Assembly: GCA_965217615.1 (NCBI GenBank)
Contig: CBDCIT010000032.1
Coordinates: 62,001 to 126,000, forward strand
Source: CAVOAK01 sp965217615
Lineage (GTDB): Bacteria; Pseudomonadota; Alphaproteobacteria; UBA8366; CAVOAK01
Direction of reading: 5' to 3'
Length of the DNA stretch: 64,000 bases
In this document: one piece after another, positions 8,265 through 17,954 of the stretch
Position numbering within the stretch: position 1 is the stretch's first letter
Layout of the letters: the number at the start of each line of letters is the position of its first letter
Notes under the pieces: generated by a model
What the model saw: the letters and a program-made list of their open reading frames with translations, nothing else
Database searches by the model: none
Told to the model about the DNA's origin: nothing
Position numbers and translations under genes: made by a program

Positions 8265-10085
8265 ATGAGTAACACCAGTCTTTATTCGGAAAGCGGTCCT
8301 CAAGGACGCCGGCAATACAAAACGTTGCTGACGTTGTTGCCTTATTTATGGCCGCGCGATGCCTTGCAGATCCGTGGCCGCGTGTTGCTGGCGTTGATAT
8401 TCCTCGTCGGCGCGAAGATGGCCACTGTCTACGTTCCGATTCTCTATAAGGAAGCGGTCGATCTCTTGAGCGCAACGGCGGCGTCCGTGATCGCGCTGCC
8501 GATCGGTTTGCTGTTCGCCTACGGGCTCGCCCGCCTGCTCATGGTCGCCTTTGCGCAACTGCGCGACGCCGTGTTCGCAAAGGTTGCGCAGCGCGCGATC
8601 CGCACCGTCGCGCTCAAGACCTTCGAACATCTGCATCGGCTTTCACTGCGCTTTCACATCGATCGGCAGACCGGCGGCTTGAGCCGCGTCATCGAGCGTG
8701 GCGTCAAGGGGATCGAGTTCCTTTTGAGCTTCATGCTGTTCAACATCATCCCGACCTTGCTCGAGATCCTGCTCGTCTGCGGGATCCTGTGGGGTTTCTT
8801 CAATGTCTGGTATGCGGTCGTCACCTTCGTGACGATCACCGTTTATATCGTCTTCACGATGGTGGTCACCGAATGGCGGCTCAAATACCGGCGCGAGATG
8901 AACGACCGCGACACTGAGGCCAATACCAAGGCGGTCGACGGCCTGCTTAACTACGAGACCGTCAAGTATTTCGGCAACGAGGAGTATGAGGCCGAGCGTT
9001 ACGACACCTCGATGGAAGCCTATGAGCGCGCAGCCGTGCGCAGCATTGTCAGCCTTGCAGCGGTCAATATCGGCCAGGGCGGCGTCATCGCCATAGGACT
9101 TGTCATCCTGATGATCATGGCCGGCCATGGCGTTACCACTGGTGCGATGACGATCGGCGACTTCGTGCTCGTCAACACCTACATGATTCAGCTGTTTCTA
9201 CCGCTTAACTTTCTCGGATTCGTTTACCGTCAAATCCGCCAGTCGCTGACCGACATGGAGGTGATGTTCCGGCTGCTCGATGTGAAGGCGGAGATCGCCG
9301 ACCGCCCAGGCGCCGGTCCACTGCATGTGAATGGCGGCGAGGTCGTTTTCGACAACGTGCAGTTTGCCTACGACCCGCGGCGGACGATCTTGGAAGACGT
9401 ATCGTTCGTCGTCTCGCCTGGCCGCAAAGTTGCGATCGTCGGGCCGTCGGGTGCCGGAAAGTCGACGATCAGCCGACTGCTGTTTCGATTCTACGATGTG
9501 TCGTCGGGCAGCGTGACGATCGATGGGGAGGATGTACGCGATGTTAGCCAGGCGAGCCTGCGCAATGCAATCGGCATCGTTCCGCAGGATACCGTGCTGT
9601 TCAACGAAACGATCTACTACAACATCGCCTACGGCAATCCTTCGGCATCGGACCAGCGGATCGAGGACGCGGCCCGGCTCGCCCGGATCCACGATTTCGT
9701 CATGAGCACACCCGACGGCTATCAGACGCGTGTTGGCGAACGCGGGCTTAAGCTCTCAGGCGGGGAAAAACAGCGCGTCGCGATCGCCCGCATGATCCTG
9801 AAGGATCCAGCGATCATGTTGTTCGACGAGGCAACGTCCGCTCTGGATACCCATACCGAACGGGAGATTCAGGAGAGCCTGCGCGACGTTTCGATGAACC
9901 GCACGACCCTGGTGATCGCCCATCGTCTTTCCACAGTCGTCGATTGCGACGAGATCATCGTTCTCGATGGCGGCCGCATCATCGAGCGCGGTCGGCACGA
10001 GGAATTGCTGTCGCGGGACGGGGCGTATGGGGCGATGTGGAGAAAACAGCAGGAATCTACGGAACTCGCCCGGGAGGTCATTTAA
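8265..10085 (+). CDS. Atm1/HMT1-type ABC exporter (fused permease and ATPase)
   Basis: This 606-residue half-transporter has six membrane helices in the first 320 residues and an ATP-binding domain from about 350. Walker A reads GPSGAGKST, the signature reads LSGGEKQRVAIAR and Walker B reads IMLFDEATSALD. The N-terminal YLWPRDALQIRGRVLLALI is typical of the Atm1/ABCB7/HMT1 group rather than lipid-A flippases. Relatives export glutathione-linked sulfur or metal species from the cytosol as homodimers. The 234 bp before it contain only weak promoter-like AT-rich patches. The next gene follows after 42 bases and may be cotranscribed. Confidence 0.9.
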   Translation: MSNTSLYSESGPQGRRQYKTLLTLLPYLWPRDALQIRGRVLLALIFLVGAKMATVYVPILYKEAVDLLSATAASVIALPIGLLFAYGLARLLMVAFAQLRDAVFAKVAQRAIRTVALKTFEHLHRLSLRFHIDRQTGGLSRVIERGVKGIEFLLSFMLFNIIPTLLEILLVCGILWGFFNVWYAVVTFVTITVYIVFTMVVTEWRLKYRREMNDRDTEANTKAVDGLLNYETVKYFGNEEYEAERYDTSMEAYERAAVRSIVSLAAVNIGQGGVIAIGLVILMIMAGHGVTTGAMTIGDFVLVNTYMIQLFLPLNFLGFVYRQIRQSLTDMEVMFRLLDVKAEIADRPGAGPLHVNGGEVVFDNVQFAYDPRRTILEDVSFVVSPGRKVAIVGPSGAGKSTISRLLFRFYDVSSGSVTIDGEDVRDVSQASLRNAIGIVPQDTVLFNETIYYNIAYGNPSASDQRIEDAARLARIHDFVMSTPDGYQTRVGERGLKLSGGEKQRVAIARMILKDPAIMLFDEATSALDTHTEREIQESLRDVSMNRTTLVIAHRLSTVVDCDEIIVLDGGRIIERGRHEELLSRDGAYGAMWRKQQESTELAREVI

Positions 10086-10127
10086 CAGGAAACCGGTTCG
10101 GGCGCCTGATTTGCAGGGGAGGGGTAT

Positions 10128-10841
10128 ATGCTGTCACCGGATGGCCGTGTGATCATGATCAGCGGCGCAAACAGGGGAATTGGCTATGAATTTGCCAAAT
10201 GCCTTCATGACCAAGGCTATAGCCTGAGCCTCGGCGCCCGTGACGAAGCCAAGCTCGCAGAAAAAGTCGGCGATTTTGACGCCGATCGTCTGCTGACCCA
10301 TCGCTTCGAGGCTACGGAGATCTCAACCTCGGAGGCTTGGGTTCTGGCAACCGCCGACCGGTTCGGTCAGATCGACGGCCTGATCAACGTTGCCGGTATT
10401 GGAACGCCGTTCGCCATCACCGACGAGGACGAGAGTGCTCTCGACCTGATGTTCGAGATCAACGTCAAGGCGCCGCTGCGTTTGATCCGGCTCGCTCTGC
10501 CCTATCTCAAGAAGTCCGGCAGTGGCCGCATCATCAACGTCTGCTCGGCTTCGGGTAAGCGCGTCAGCACCGATTACGTTGGCTACCACATGACCAAGTT
10601 CGCAGCGGTGGCGCTCTCTCATGCGGCGCGCCGGATTGCCTGGGAAGACGGCGTGCGGGCCGTCGCCTTCTGCCCCGGCGTGACCAACACCGATATGAGC
10701 GAGGGCAAAGGAAAGGGGCCGACCGAGTTGATGACGCAGCCGGAGGATCTTGCGGAAGTGGCTGCGACACTGATCGCCCTGCCCAACAACGCTTCGGTCG
10801 CCGAGATCGTCGTCAACCGGCGGCTCGAGGATATGCTGTAG
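10128..10841 (+). CDS. Short-chain dehydrogenase/reductase (SDR), substrate unknown
   Basis: This 237-residue classical SDR has the nucleotide-binding glycine motif as SGANRGIG near residue 11, the NVAG motif at about residue 87, and the catalytic Tyr-Lys pair in YHMTK around residue 150 with the preceding Ser in CSASG. A GGGGAGGGGTAT ribosome site precedes the ATG. It is probably in the same transcript as the ABC exporter. No substrate can be assigned from sequence or neighbours. Confidence 0.88.
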   Translation: MLSPDGRVIMISGANRGIGYEFAKCLHDQGYSLSLGARDEAKLAEKVGDFDADRLLTHRFEATEISTSEAWVLATADRFGQIDGLINVAGIGTPFAITDEDESALDLMFEINVKAPLRLIRLALPYLKKSGSGRIINVCSASGKRVSTDYVGYHMTKFAAVALSHAARRIAWEDGVRAVAFCPGVTNTDMSEGKGKGPTELMTQPEDLAEVAATLIALPNNASVAEIVVNRRLEDML

Positions 10842-10911
10842 GCACCCCCCGAAACGGGCAGTACGGGAAAAGACTGGCTCTGCTTCGCCGTCATGTCCTT
10901 GCTCTGTGTCA

Positions 10912-10939
10912 ATGTCCGCTTATAGCCATAAGCGGACAT
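10912..10939. repeat. Perfect 12-bp palindrome with a 4-base loop
   Basis: The arms ATGTCCGCTTAT and ATAAGCGGACAT pair perfectly around the loop AGCC. It lies about 70 bases after the SDR stop. It has no T tract, so it may be a terminator-like hairpin or a dispersed palindromic element. A related AAGCGGACAT string recurs near 19165, next to an insertion sequence. Confidence 0.6.
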
Positions 10940-11088
10940 GGCGGTCGATCGAGAAGAGTTGCGTAAACGACGAGCTTATCGCCAATGGTGTTGGTACGAC
11001 ACTGGAGCGTAGGAAGGACTCGAACCGGTGTGTCAATCGGCGTCCAAAATTGACCCCCTGAGTGGCACGGCGGAGGTTGTCCCGGTAG

Positions 11089-11940
11089 TCAATAGGGGGG
11101 GCGTGCGGCTTCGTGTAGCGCCTTGCGGTGCGCGGAGCGAAGCCGCGTGGGCTTGACGTATACGTCAAGCCTGTTGACCCACCGGGGCAAGCGGGCCGCA
11201 GGCACGGCCGGCGTCCGGTCAGGAGCGGTTCTTGAAGCGCCAGCTCTCGTTTCGATGATCTCGCAATGGTGGGTCAGGCGGTCGAGCAGGGCTGTGGTTA
11301 TCTTGGGGTCGCCGAAGACGGAGGGCCATTCGCCGAAAGCGAGGTTGGTGGTGACGATGATCGAGGTGCGCTCGTAGAGCCGGCTCATCAGGTGGAACAG
11401 CAGCTGGCCGCCGGCCTGGGCGAAGGGCAGGTAGCCGAGTTCGTCGAGGATGACGAAGTCGCGTCGGACGAGTTGGTCCGCGGTACGGCCCTGGCGTCCG
11501 GAGCGGAGTTCGGCCTCGAGGTGGTTGACCAGGTCGACGACGTTGTAGCAGCGGCCACGGGCGCCCTTTCTGATACAGGCGCGGGCGATGGCGACGGCGA
11601 GATGGGTCTTGCCGGTGCCGGTGCCGCCGACCAGCGCGATGTTGCGCTTGCTCTCCAGGAAGTCGCCGCCGGCGAGTTCCTGGATCAGGGGCTCATTGCC
11701 CGGGGAAGCGGCGAAGTCGAAGTCGGCCAGCTCCTTGGCCGTCGGCAGCTTGGCGGACGTCATCTGGTACTTGATGGAGCGCGCCTGCTTGTCGGCGACC
11801 TCGGTCTGCAGCAGCGTACCGATGATCTGTTGCACCGGATGACGGCGCTTGAGCCCGTCGGCGAGGATGTCGTCGTAGGCGGCGCGCATGCCTGCAAGCT
11901 TCAGCGCCGTCATCATCGCCAGCACATCATGACGCTCCAT
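11089..11940 (-). CDS. istB: IstB-like IS21 helper ATPase, copy 1 (altered C-terminus)
   Basis: This 283-residue AAA+ ATPase assists the IS21 transposase. Walker A reads GGTGTGKTH near residue 104, and Walker B is in VILDELGYLPFAQ. Relative to the 301-residue copy at 57938-58843, a G homopolymer near 11096 is one base longer (seven versus six), which shifts the frame and truncates the last residues to RPPY. The ATPase core is untouched. It overlaps the end of istA by 14 bases, the usual istA-istB coupling. The start ATG lies inside istA. Confidence 0.92.
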   Translation of the reverse strand: MERHDVLAMMTALKLAGMRAAYDDILADGLKRRHPVQQIIGTLLQTEVADKQARSIKYQMTSAKLPTAKELADFDFAASPGNEPLIQELAGGDFLESKRNIALVGGTGTGKTHLAVAIARACIRKGARGRCYNVVDLVNHLEAELRSGRQGRTADQLVRRDFVILDELGYLPFAQAGGQLLFHLMSRLYERTSIIVTTNLAFGEWPSVFGDPKITTALLDRLTHHCEIIETRAGASRTAPDRTPAVPAARLPRWVNRLDVYVKPTRLRSAHRKALHEAARPPY

Positions 11941-13450
11941 GACCGGCCTCCCTCAGGCGGTCGTAGCGGCGGCAGTCGGCCACCGGCTGGTGGCGAAGCT
12001 GCAGGCCCTCGGGCGTTGGGATGGCCGGCGGCGGCTGCTGCTGGCACTGCCGGGCGAGGATGTTGAGCACAACATCAGCGCTGCAGGCGCCGCAGGCGAG
12101 CGCTTCGGCGCAGGCCGCCTCGACCGCCTCCAGCCCGTCCTCCAGCACCGCCGCGAGGATCCTCACGAACTGCCTGTCACCGTCGTTGCAACCCGTCAGC
12201 CGCGCCCGTATGCGGCCCAGCGCGCCGGGCAGTTGCCAACCCTTGAAAGGCGCGCCATTCCTCAGCGCACCGGGCTTCCGTGTCAGGATCGGCACGTAGT
12301 GCCATGGATTGCAGGCAATCTCACCGCGTCCAAAGCTCCGGGGGTGTTCGGCAACAGTCTCGCCATCCTGGCGGATGACAATACGATCGGCATAGGCCCG
12401 CACGTCGACCGCCCGCCCGACGGCGCGGGCCGCCACGCTGTAGTGGTTGTTGTCGAAGCGCACCAGACAGGTCTTGGAGACCGATACCTCGGTGGCGTGG
12501 AAGCCGTCGAAGGGGCCGCGATAGGCCATCAGGAAGGGCCGCTCCTCCTCGAACACCTGCCACACCGTCTTGCCCTCGATCGTCGGATGCGGCCGCTTCT
12601 TGGCGTCCTCGATACACCGATCCATCAGCCACGCGTTGATCTCGGCGTAAGAGCGGCCCCGCGGGATGGGCACGAACAGGCGGCCGCGGACGTCACCCAC
12701 CTGCCTCTCGACCTGGCCCTTCTCCCAGCCCGCACCCGGAGTGCACGCCACCGGCTCCACCAGATGGTGGGAGCACAGCTCCAGAAAGCGCCGGTTGTAG
12801 GCGCGCTCCTTGCCCACGAAGACCATGCTCACCGCCGTCTTCATGTTGTCGTAGATGCCCCGCCGGCAGACCCCGCCGAAGAAACGGAAGGCGCGCTCAT
12901 GCGCCTCGAACACCATCTCCTGGCTCTCGCGCGGGAAGATCTGAACCAGCTGCATACGGCTGTAGCAGAGCCGCATGTGCGCCGCCTTCACCTTGGTCGT
13001 CACACCCGACAGGCGCGCGTACTCGTGGCTCCAGTCGAACTGGTAGGCCTCGCCGGGATCGAAGCTCAGCGGCACAAAACCCTGCGACGGCGACAACAGC
13101 CGCCACCGCCGACGCCAGGTCCTGGCGTAGCGGCGCACCGCGTCGTAGCCGCCGCCATAGCCCAGAGCCGCAAGGTCTTCATGAATCCGCAGCAGAGACA
13201 GACGATCCCGGCGCGGCTTCTTCTCGTTGGCCTCAAGCCGGCGCTCCAGCTCCTCCACCCACGGCCCCAGCTTCGGCAGCGGCTGGATCTTGCGCGCGTA
13301 GCTGTACGAGGTCTCATCACCCCGAACCACCTTGCGCACCGTGTTCTTCGAAACCCTCAAATCCCGGGCGATCTTCTTGATCGGTACGCCCCTCACCAGA
13401 TGATCCCGACGGATCCGCGCAATCGTCTCCACAACCAGCATCTCCCCCAC
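11927..13450 (-). CDS. istA: IstA-like IS21 transposase, copy 1
   Basis: This 507-residue DDE transposase has an N-terminal helix-turn-helix (IKKIARDLRVSKNTVRKVVR, about residues 24-43). The catalytic core contains YQFDWSHEYA for the first Asp, RGIYDNMKTAV for the second, and a Glu near GWEKGQVERQVG. The C-terminal part has the Mu-type beta-barrel pattern (NNHYSVAARAVG). It is nearly identical to the copy at 58830-60353, with a handful of substitutions (for example VGD versus VGY near residue 252). It appears intact and able to act in cis and in trans. Confidence 0.93.
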   Translation of the reverse strand: MGEMLVVETIARIRRDHLVRGVPIKKIARDLRVSKNTVRKVVRGDETSYSYARKIQPLPKLGPWVEELERRLEANEKKPRRDRLSLLRIHEDLAALGYGGGYDAVRRYARTWRRRWRLLSPSQGFVPLSFDPGEAYQFDWSHEYARLSGVTTKVKAAHMRLCYSRMQLVQIFPRESQEMVFEAHERAFRFFGGVCRRGIYDNMKTAVSMVFVGKERAYNRRFLELCSHHLVEPVACTPGAGWEKGQVERQVGDVRGRLFVPIPRGRSYAEINAWLMDRCIEDAKKRPHPTIEGKTVWQVFEEERPFLMAYRGPFDGFHATEVSVSKTCLVRFDNNHYSVAARAVGRAVDVRAYADRIVIRQDGETVAEHPRSFGRGEIACNPWHYVPILTRKPGALRNGAPFKGWQLPGALGRIRARLTGCNDGDRQFVRILAAVLEDGLEAVEAACAEALACGACSADVVLNILARQCQQQPPPAIPTPEGLQLRHQPVADCRRYDRLREAGHGAS

Positions 13451-13557
13451 CTCGTCTGTCCAAACAACAAGGTGTGTTAAAAATCACAAAACCAGGGGGG
13501 TCAATTTTGGACGCCGATAACCCCCAATAGGGGGTCAATATTCCACGCCGAACAACA

Positions 13558-13941
13558 GACCGAGAGGCCCTTCTGGCAGGCCGCCAAGCCGAGACCGAGG
13601 GCGATGTGGGTCTTGCCGGTGCCTGAGTTGCCGAGCGCGATGAGGTTCTCGCGGCGGTCAACGTACTCGCAGCGGGCCAGCTCCAGAACCAACGTCTTGT
13701 TGAGCGAGGGGATGACCTTGAAGTCGAAGCTATCGAGGCTCTTGATCACGGGGAAGCGCGCCGCCTTGATGCGGCGCTCGCGGTCGATCAGCTCGAGCTC
13801 GGCAAGACGCAGAAGATAGCGAACGTGGTCGACGCCTTCCGAGGCACACTGCCGGGCGATCTTGTCGTACTCCCTCAGGAACGTCGGCAGCTTCAGCCTC
13901 TTGAGGTGGTGGACGAGCAGCACCTGCGGTGTGTCGGTCAT
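13558..13941 (-). pseudogene. istB of second-type IS21, 3' end removed
   Basis: The first 128 codons of an IstB ATPase (start MTDTPQVLLVHHLKRLKLP) run as far as GKTHIALGLGLAACQKGLSV, so Walker A is present. The frame then enters the terminal sequence of IS21 copy 1 and stops. The intact version is at 17951-18700. The missing 3' half is not found on the other side of IS21 copy 1, so this is not a simple insertion but an insertion plus deletion or recombination. Confidence 0.9.
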
Positions 13942-15120
13942 GCGCCGAGCCCCGACAGCAGGCTCATGTACGACTTGGCAGACGTCGTCGCGACCCGGGC
14001 GCGCGGCAGGTACGGATAGACGTCGAGGTTGAGTCTGGGCGGCCGCCGCTCGATGCGGCACAGTACCAGGTGCTTCACCGCATCGAAGCCGATTGCGCCG
14101 AGCCTGAGCGCGTCGCCGACCGCACCCTCGACCTCCTCGAGCCGGAAGGTCTCCAGCAGACGGAGCACCTGGACGTACTCGCGCTTGCCCGCCTTGCCCA
14201 TGCGGGCTTCGAGCAGGCGTCGCAGAGTGATGAAGGCCTCGGGCAGGTCCCAGCCCGCCAGCGGCGCGGCCTGGTCAAGCGCACCGATCTTCCGCTCGAT
14301 CAGCGGCAGGGAGTGCAGCGGATCGAAGATCAGGTCCTCGCTGTCGTAGGACCGGCGGTGCCGGGCGATCACCTCGGCCCCGCAGCTGATCATCACCTCG
14401 TCGACATAGCCCCGGATCAGTACCTCGCGGTGGCCATAGGCCACCGGCACCGAGTAGTCGTTGCCGCAGCGACAGCGAGCTCACCCGTCCAGGGCGCTTG
14501 TCGCAGGCATCGTATGGAGCCGGGGGTAGCGGTAGCAGAGCTTCGCGATCCCGTGCGAGGCGCTCGCCGATCGTCTCCCCGTGGCCCCGCAGCCGTGCGG
14601 CCTGGCGCCGGCGGCACTGTCCCGCGAGATCATCGTTCAGCGCCTCGATGCTCTCAACCCGCGGAACCGGCACGAGGAAGTTCCGCCGGATGAAGCCGAC
14701 CAACCCCTCGACCTTGCCCTTGTCGTTGCCCTTGCCCGGCCGGCCGAACCTGTCCTCGAACAGATAATGAGATTGCAGCTCCGTGAAGACGCGCGTTCGC
14801 TGCCGCTTTCCATCGCCCAGGATGCGGGCGACTGCCAGCTTGGTGTTGTCGTACAGGATGGAGCGGGGGACGCCGCCGAAGAACGCAACCGCCGCGTCGT
14901 GGCCATCGCAGAACGCCTCGGTCGTCTCCGCCGGATAGGCCTTCACGAAGCAGGCGTCACTGTGGGGAAGGTTGAAGGCAAGGAAGTGGACCTTGCGCGC
15001 ACACCGCCGATCACCGCCTCGCCGAAGTCCGCCTGGGCGTGGCCGGGGCAATGGACGAGCGGCACGAACATCTCGCGCGACCGAAGCCGCCGCTCACGGA
15101 CATAGTCCTTCACGATGCAG
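13938..15120 (-). pseudogene. istA of second-type IS21, 5'-truncated and frameshifted
   Basis: This is the remnant of an IS21 transposase. Recognisable pieces are KVHFLAFNLPHSDACFVKAY, DNTKLAVARILG and NDKGKVEGLVGFIRRNF in one frame, and VPVAYGHREVLIRGYVDEV in another. At least two frameshifts are present, near 15010 and near 14460, and both also occur in the other arm. The gene was therefore already dead before the inverted duplication formed. The 5' part is missing beyond the IS1182 terminus. Confidence 0.88.
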
Positions 15121-16770
15121 ACCGTGTGAAAACTCGGGCGGTGACGGGGGATTCCGTCCGACTCATGGCGATGTTAAGGTCCGCCATGAGACACATTCCT
15201 GGCATTGACCGCTCTCAGGTTCTGCTTCTGCCGGAAGCAGTGGACGATTACGTGGGCCGGGATAACCCGGTCCGTTTCATCGATGCCTTCGTGGATGGTT
15301 TGGACCTGGCGGCCGCTGGTTTCGAGCGCGCCGCGCCGAAGGCGACAGGTCGTCCCGGCTACGATCCGGCGGACCTGCTGAAGCTCTACATATACGGCTA
15401 TCTCAATCGGGTACGTTCGAGCCGCCGGCTGGAGGCTGAGAGCAAGCGTAATCTCGAAGTGATCTGGCTGTTGCGGTGTTTGTCGCCGGACTTCAAGACG
15501 ATCGCCGATTTCCGGCGGATCAATCGGGCGGCCTTCCGACAGGTATTTCGGGAGTTCGTGAGGCTATGCCGCGAACTGGAGCTGTTCGGACGCGAGCTGG
15601 TGGCGGTTGACGGTACACGGATCAAGGCAGTGAACAGCCGGCAGCGGAACTTCACGAAGGCCAAGCTGGAGAAGGCGTTGGCCGAGAGCGACGAGAGGTT
15701 GTCGCGTTATCTCGGCTCGACGAGGCTGACGGGCAAGACGAGGGCGGCGGCGGCGAGGTGGAGCATATCCAGGAGAAGATCGCTGCGATCCAAGGGCGGC
15801 GTGAGCGGTTTGAGGAACATCGAGACGCCCTGGCTGCGAGTGGCGAGGGCCAGCTCTCTTTGACGGATCCGGACAGCCGGGCGATGCACGCCGAGATCCG
15901 GGTCGGTGTCGGCTACAACATCCAGATCGCCGTGGATGCCAAACACAAACTGATCGCCGAGCAGCAGGTCCATAACAAGGTCAGCGATCTCGGTCTATTG
16001 GCCGAGACGGCGGTGGCGGCCCGGCGGAACCTGGCCGTCGATCGGATCGACGCGGTCGCCGACGCGGGCTACTTCAAGATCGAGGATATCGAGGCCTGCG
16101 AGAATGCCGGCGTCATGCCGCATGTGCCCAAGCCCCAGCGCGGATCAATGGTGAGCCAGGGGCTCTTTCCCAAGGAACGCTTCCGCTATGACGGCGGCGA
16201 GGACATTTACATCTGCCCCAACGGCCAACGCCTGGCGCTACACAGCAAGCGCAAGCGCCGCGATCTCTTCTTCGCCAGTTACGCCAATCGCGCCGCGTGC
16301 AAGGAGTGCCAACTCAAGTCGAAGTGTACGATAAGCGCCTTCCGTCGGGTCCTGCGCTATGTCGACGAAGCGATCTTGGAGCGCATGGCAGAACGATTGG
16401 CGGCCCGCCCGGAGCTGCTCGATGCGCGCCGTGAAAGCGTCGAGCATCCCTTCGGCTCAATCAAACAATGGATGGGCCAGGGTGCCTTCCTGACCCGGCG
16501 GCTGGAGAACGTGCGCGGCGAGTTCAGCATCACAGCGCTGGCTTACAACATCCGCCGCGCGATCTCGCTGGTAGGTGTTCCCGCCTTGATCGCCGCCGCG
16601 AGGGCATGAGACGGGAATCAAGCCAATATCGAGCGCCGCACATCGATCCACGGAGGCCTGGAGCCCCTTCCACAGGGCTACCGGCGCCAAACCGCCAGAT
16701 TACGTGGGATCGCCGCAAATCATGGTTACCCAAACCTCCATCCCCGTCACCGCCCGAGTTTTCACACGGT
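15121..16770 (+). mobile_element. IS1182-family element between inverted IS21 arms
   Basis: Its terminal inverted repeats begin ACCGTGTGAAAACTCGGGCG and are matched at the right end (…TTCACACGGT, 16742-16770). Because the sequences outside both ends are inverted copies of the same istA segment, the exact outer boundary cannot be fixed by comparing flanks. The transposase gene inside is frameshifted. Confidence 0.82.
15186..16609 (+). pseudogene. IS1182-family transposase, frameshifted
   Basis: Two overlapping frames (15186-15863 and 15758-16609) together give a full-length IS1182 transposase. The N-terminal part has RPGYDPADLLKLYIYGYLNR and ELVAVDGTRIKAVNSRQRNF with the first catalytic Asp. 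The second frame has AVADAGYFKIEDIEACENAG with the second Asp and ends with EHPFGSIKQWMGQGAFLTRR carrying the expected Glu region. The break falls in a GGC-rich stretch near 15745-15760. It could be a real inactivation or a sequence error in the repeat; no slippery heptamer is evident. Confidence 0.85.
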
Positions 16771-17954
16771 CTGCATCGTGAAGGGACTATGTCCGTGAGC
16801 GGCGGCTTCGGTCGCGCGAGATGTTCGTGCCGCTCGTCCATTGCCCCGGCCACGCCCAGGCGGACTTCGGCGAGGCGGTGATCGGCGGTGTGCGCGCAAG
16901 GTCCACTTCCTTGCCTTCAACCTTCCCCACAGTGACGCCTGCTTCGTGAAGGCCTATCCGGCGGAGACGACCGAGGCGTTCTGCGATGGCCACGACGCGG
17001 CGGTTGCGTTCTTCGGCGGCGTCCCCCGCTCCATCCTGTACGACAACACCAAGCTGGCAGTCGCCCGCATCCTGGGCGATGGAAAGCGGCAGCGAACGCG
17101 CGTCTTCACGGAGCTGCAATCTCATTATCTGTTCGAGGACAGGTTCGGCCGGCCGGGCAAGGGCAACGACAAGGGCAAGGTCGAGGGGTTGGTCGGCTTC
17201 ATCCGGCGGAACTTCCTCGTGCCGGTTCCGCGGGTTGAGAGCATCGAGGCGCTGAACGATGATCTCGCGGGACAGTGCCGCCGGCGCCAGACCGCACGGC
17301 TGCGGGGCCACGGGGAGACGATCGGCGAGCGCCTCGCACGGGATCGCGAAGCTCTGCTACCGCTACCCCCGGCTCCATACGATGCCTGCGACAAGCGCCC
17401 TGGACGGGTGAGCTCGCTGTCGCTGCGGCAACGACTACTCGGTGCCGGTGGCCTATGGCCACCGCGAGGTACTGATCCGGGGCTATGTCGACGAGGTGAT
17501 GATCAGCTGCGGGGCCGAGGTGATCGCCCGGCACCGCCGGTCCTACGACAGCGAGGACCTGATCTTCGATCCGCTGCACTCCCTGCCGCTGATCGAGCGG
17601 AAGATCGGTGCGCTTGACCAGGCCGCGCCGCTGGCGGGCTGGGACCTGCCCGAGGCCTTCATCACTCTGCGACGCCTGCTCGAAGCCCGCATGGGCAAGG
17701 CGGGCAAGCGCGAGTACGTCCAGGTGCTCCGTCTGCTGGAGACCTTCCGGCTCGAGGAGGTCGAGGGTGCGGTCGGCGACGCGCTCAGGCTCGGCGCAAT
17801 CGGCTTCGATGCGGTGAAGCACCTGGTACTGTGCCGCATCGAGCGGCGGCCGCCCAGACTCAACCTCGACGTCTATCCGTACCTGCCGCGCGCCCGGGTC
17901 GCGACGACGTCTGCCAAGTCGTACATGAGCCTGCTGTCGGGGCTCGGCGCATGA
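16771..17954 (+). pseudogene. istA of second-type IS21, mirror copy, frameshifted
   Basis: This has the same content and the same two frameshifts as the fragment at 13938-15120, in opposite orientation. MFVPLVHCPGHAQADFGEA begins in one frame, KVHFLAFNLPHSDACFVKAY follows in a second, and VPVAYGHREVLIRGYVDEV in a third. The last codons overlap the start of istB by four bases (ATGA), showing the original istA-istB coupling. The 5' third of the gene is absent. Confidence 0.88.

Larger units (their letters stand above)
11031..13557 (-). mobile_element. IS21-family insertion sequence, copy 1
   Basis: Ends are TGTCAATCGGCGTCC on the left and its imperfect inverse ending GGCGTGGAATATTGA... at the right (TGT...ACA). 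It carries istA and istB on the minus strand and is nearly identical to the copy at 57911-60460. Compared with that copy, its left end lacks one 24-bp iterated end repeat, apparently lost between direct TTGACCCCCT repeats. No direct target duplication is visible, and the right flank is an interrupted istB of another IS21. Confidence 0.92.
13558..15120 (-). mobile_element. Truncated second-type IS21 element, left arm of an inverted duplication
   Basis: This segment is an almost exact inverted copy of about 16771-18335. It contains the 3' part of istA and the 5' half of istB. It is cut on its left by IS21 copy 1 (junction at 13557/13558, inside istB) and ends on its right at the IS1182 terminus. 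The few differences from the other arm include one C/T change near 14610 and a one-base indel near 15108. Confidence 0.88.

Noticed and set aside
8162..8272. A 36-codon plus-strand frame just before the Atm1-type gene.
   Set aside because: It has no convincing ribosome site and no recognisable sequence; it could be a leader peptide but nothing supports it.
10990..11030. A tRNA 3'-end-like string on the minus strand next to IS21 copy 1 (GGTTCGAGTCC followed by a CTCCA-type end).
   Set aside because: The spacing between the T-arm-like part and CCA is one base short, the other half of the T stem is absent, and no tRNA body is found. It may be a degenerate tRNA remnant but cannot be supported as a gene.
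11266..12066. Long plus-strand open frames over the IS21 copies (also 11939-13480, 58169-58969 and 58842-60383).
   Set aside because: They are antisense shadows of istA/istB caused by high G+C; the minus-strand frames carry the real motifs.
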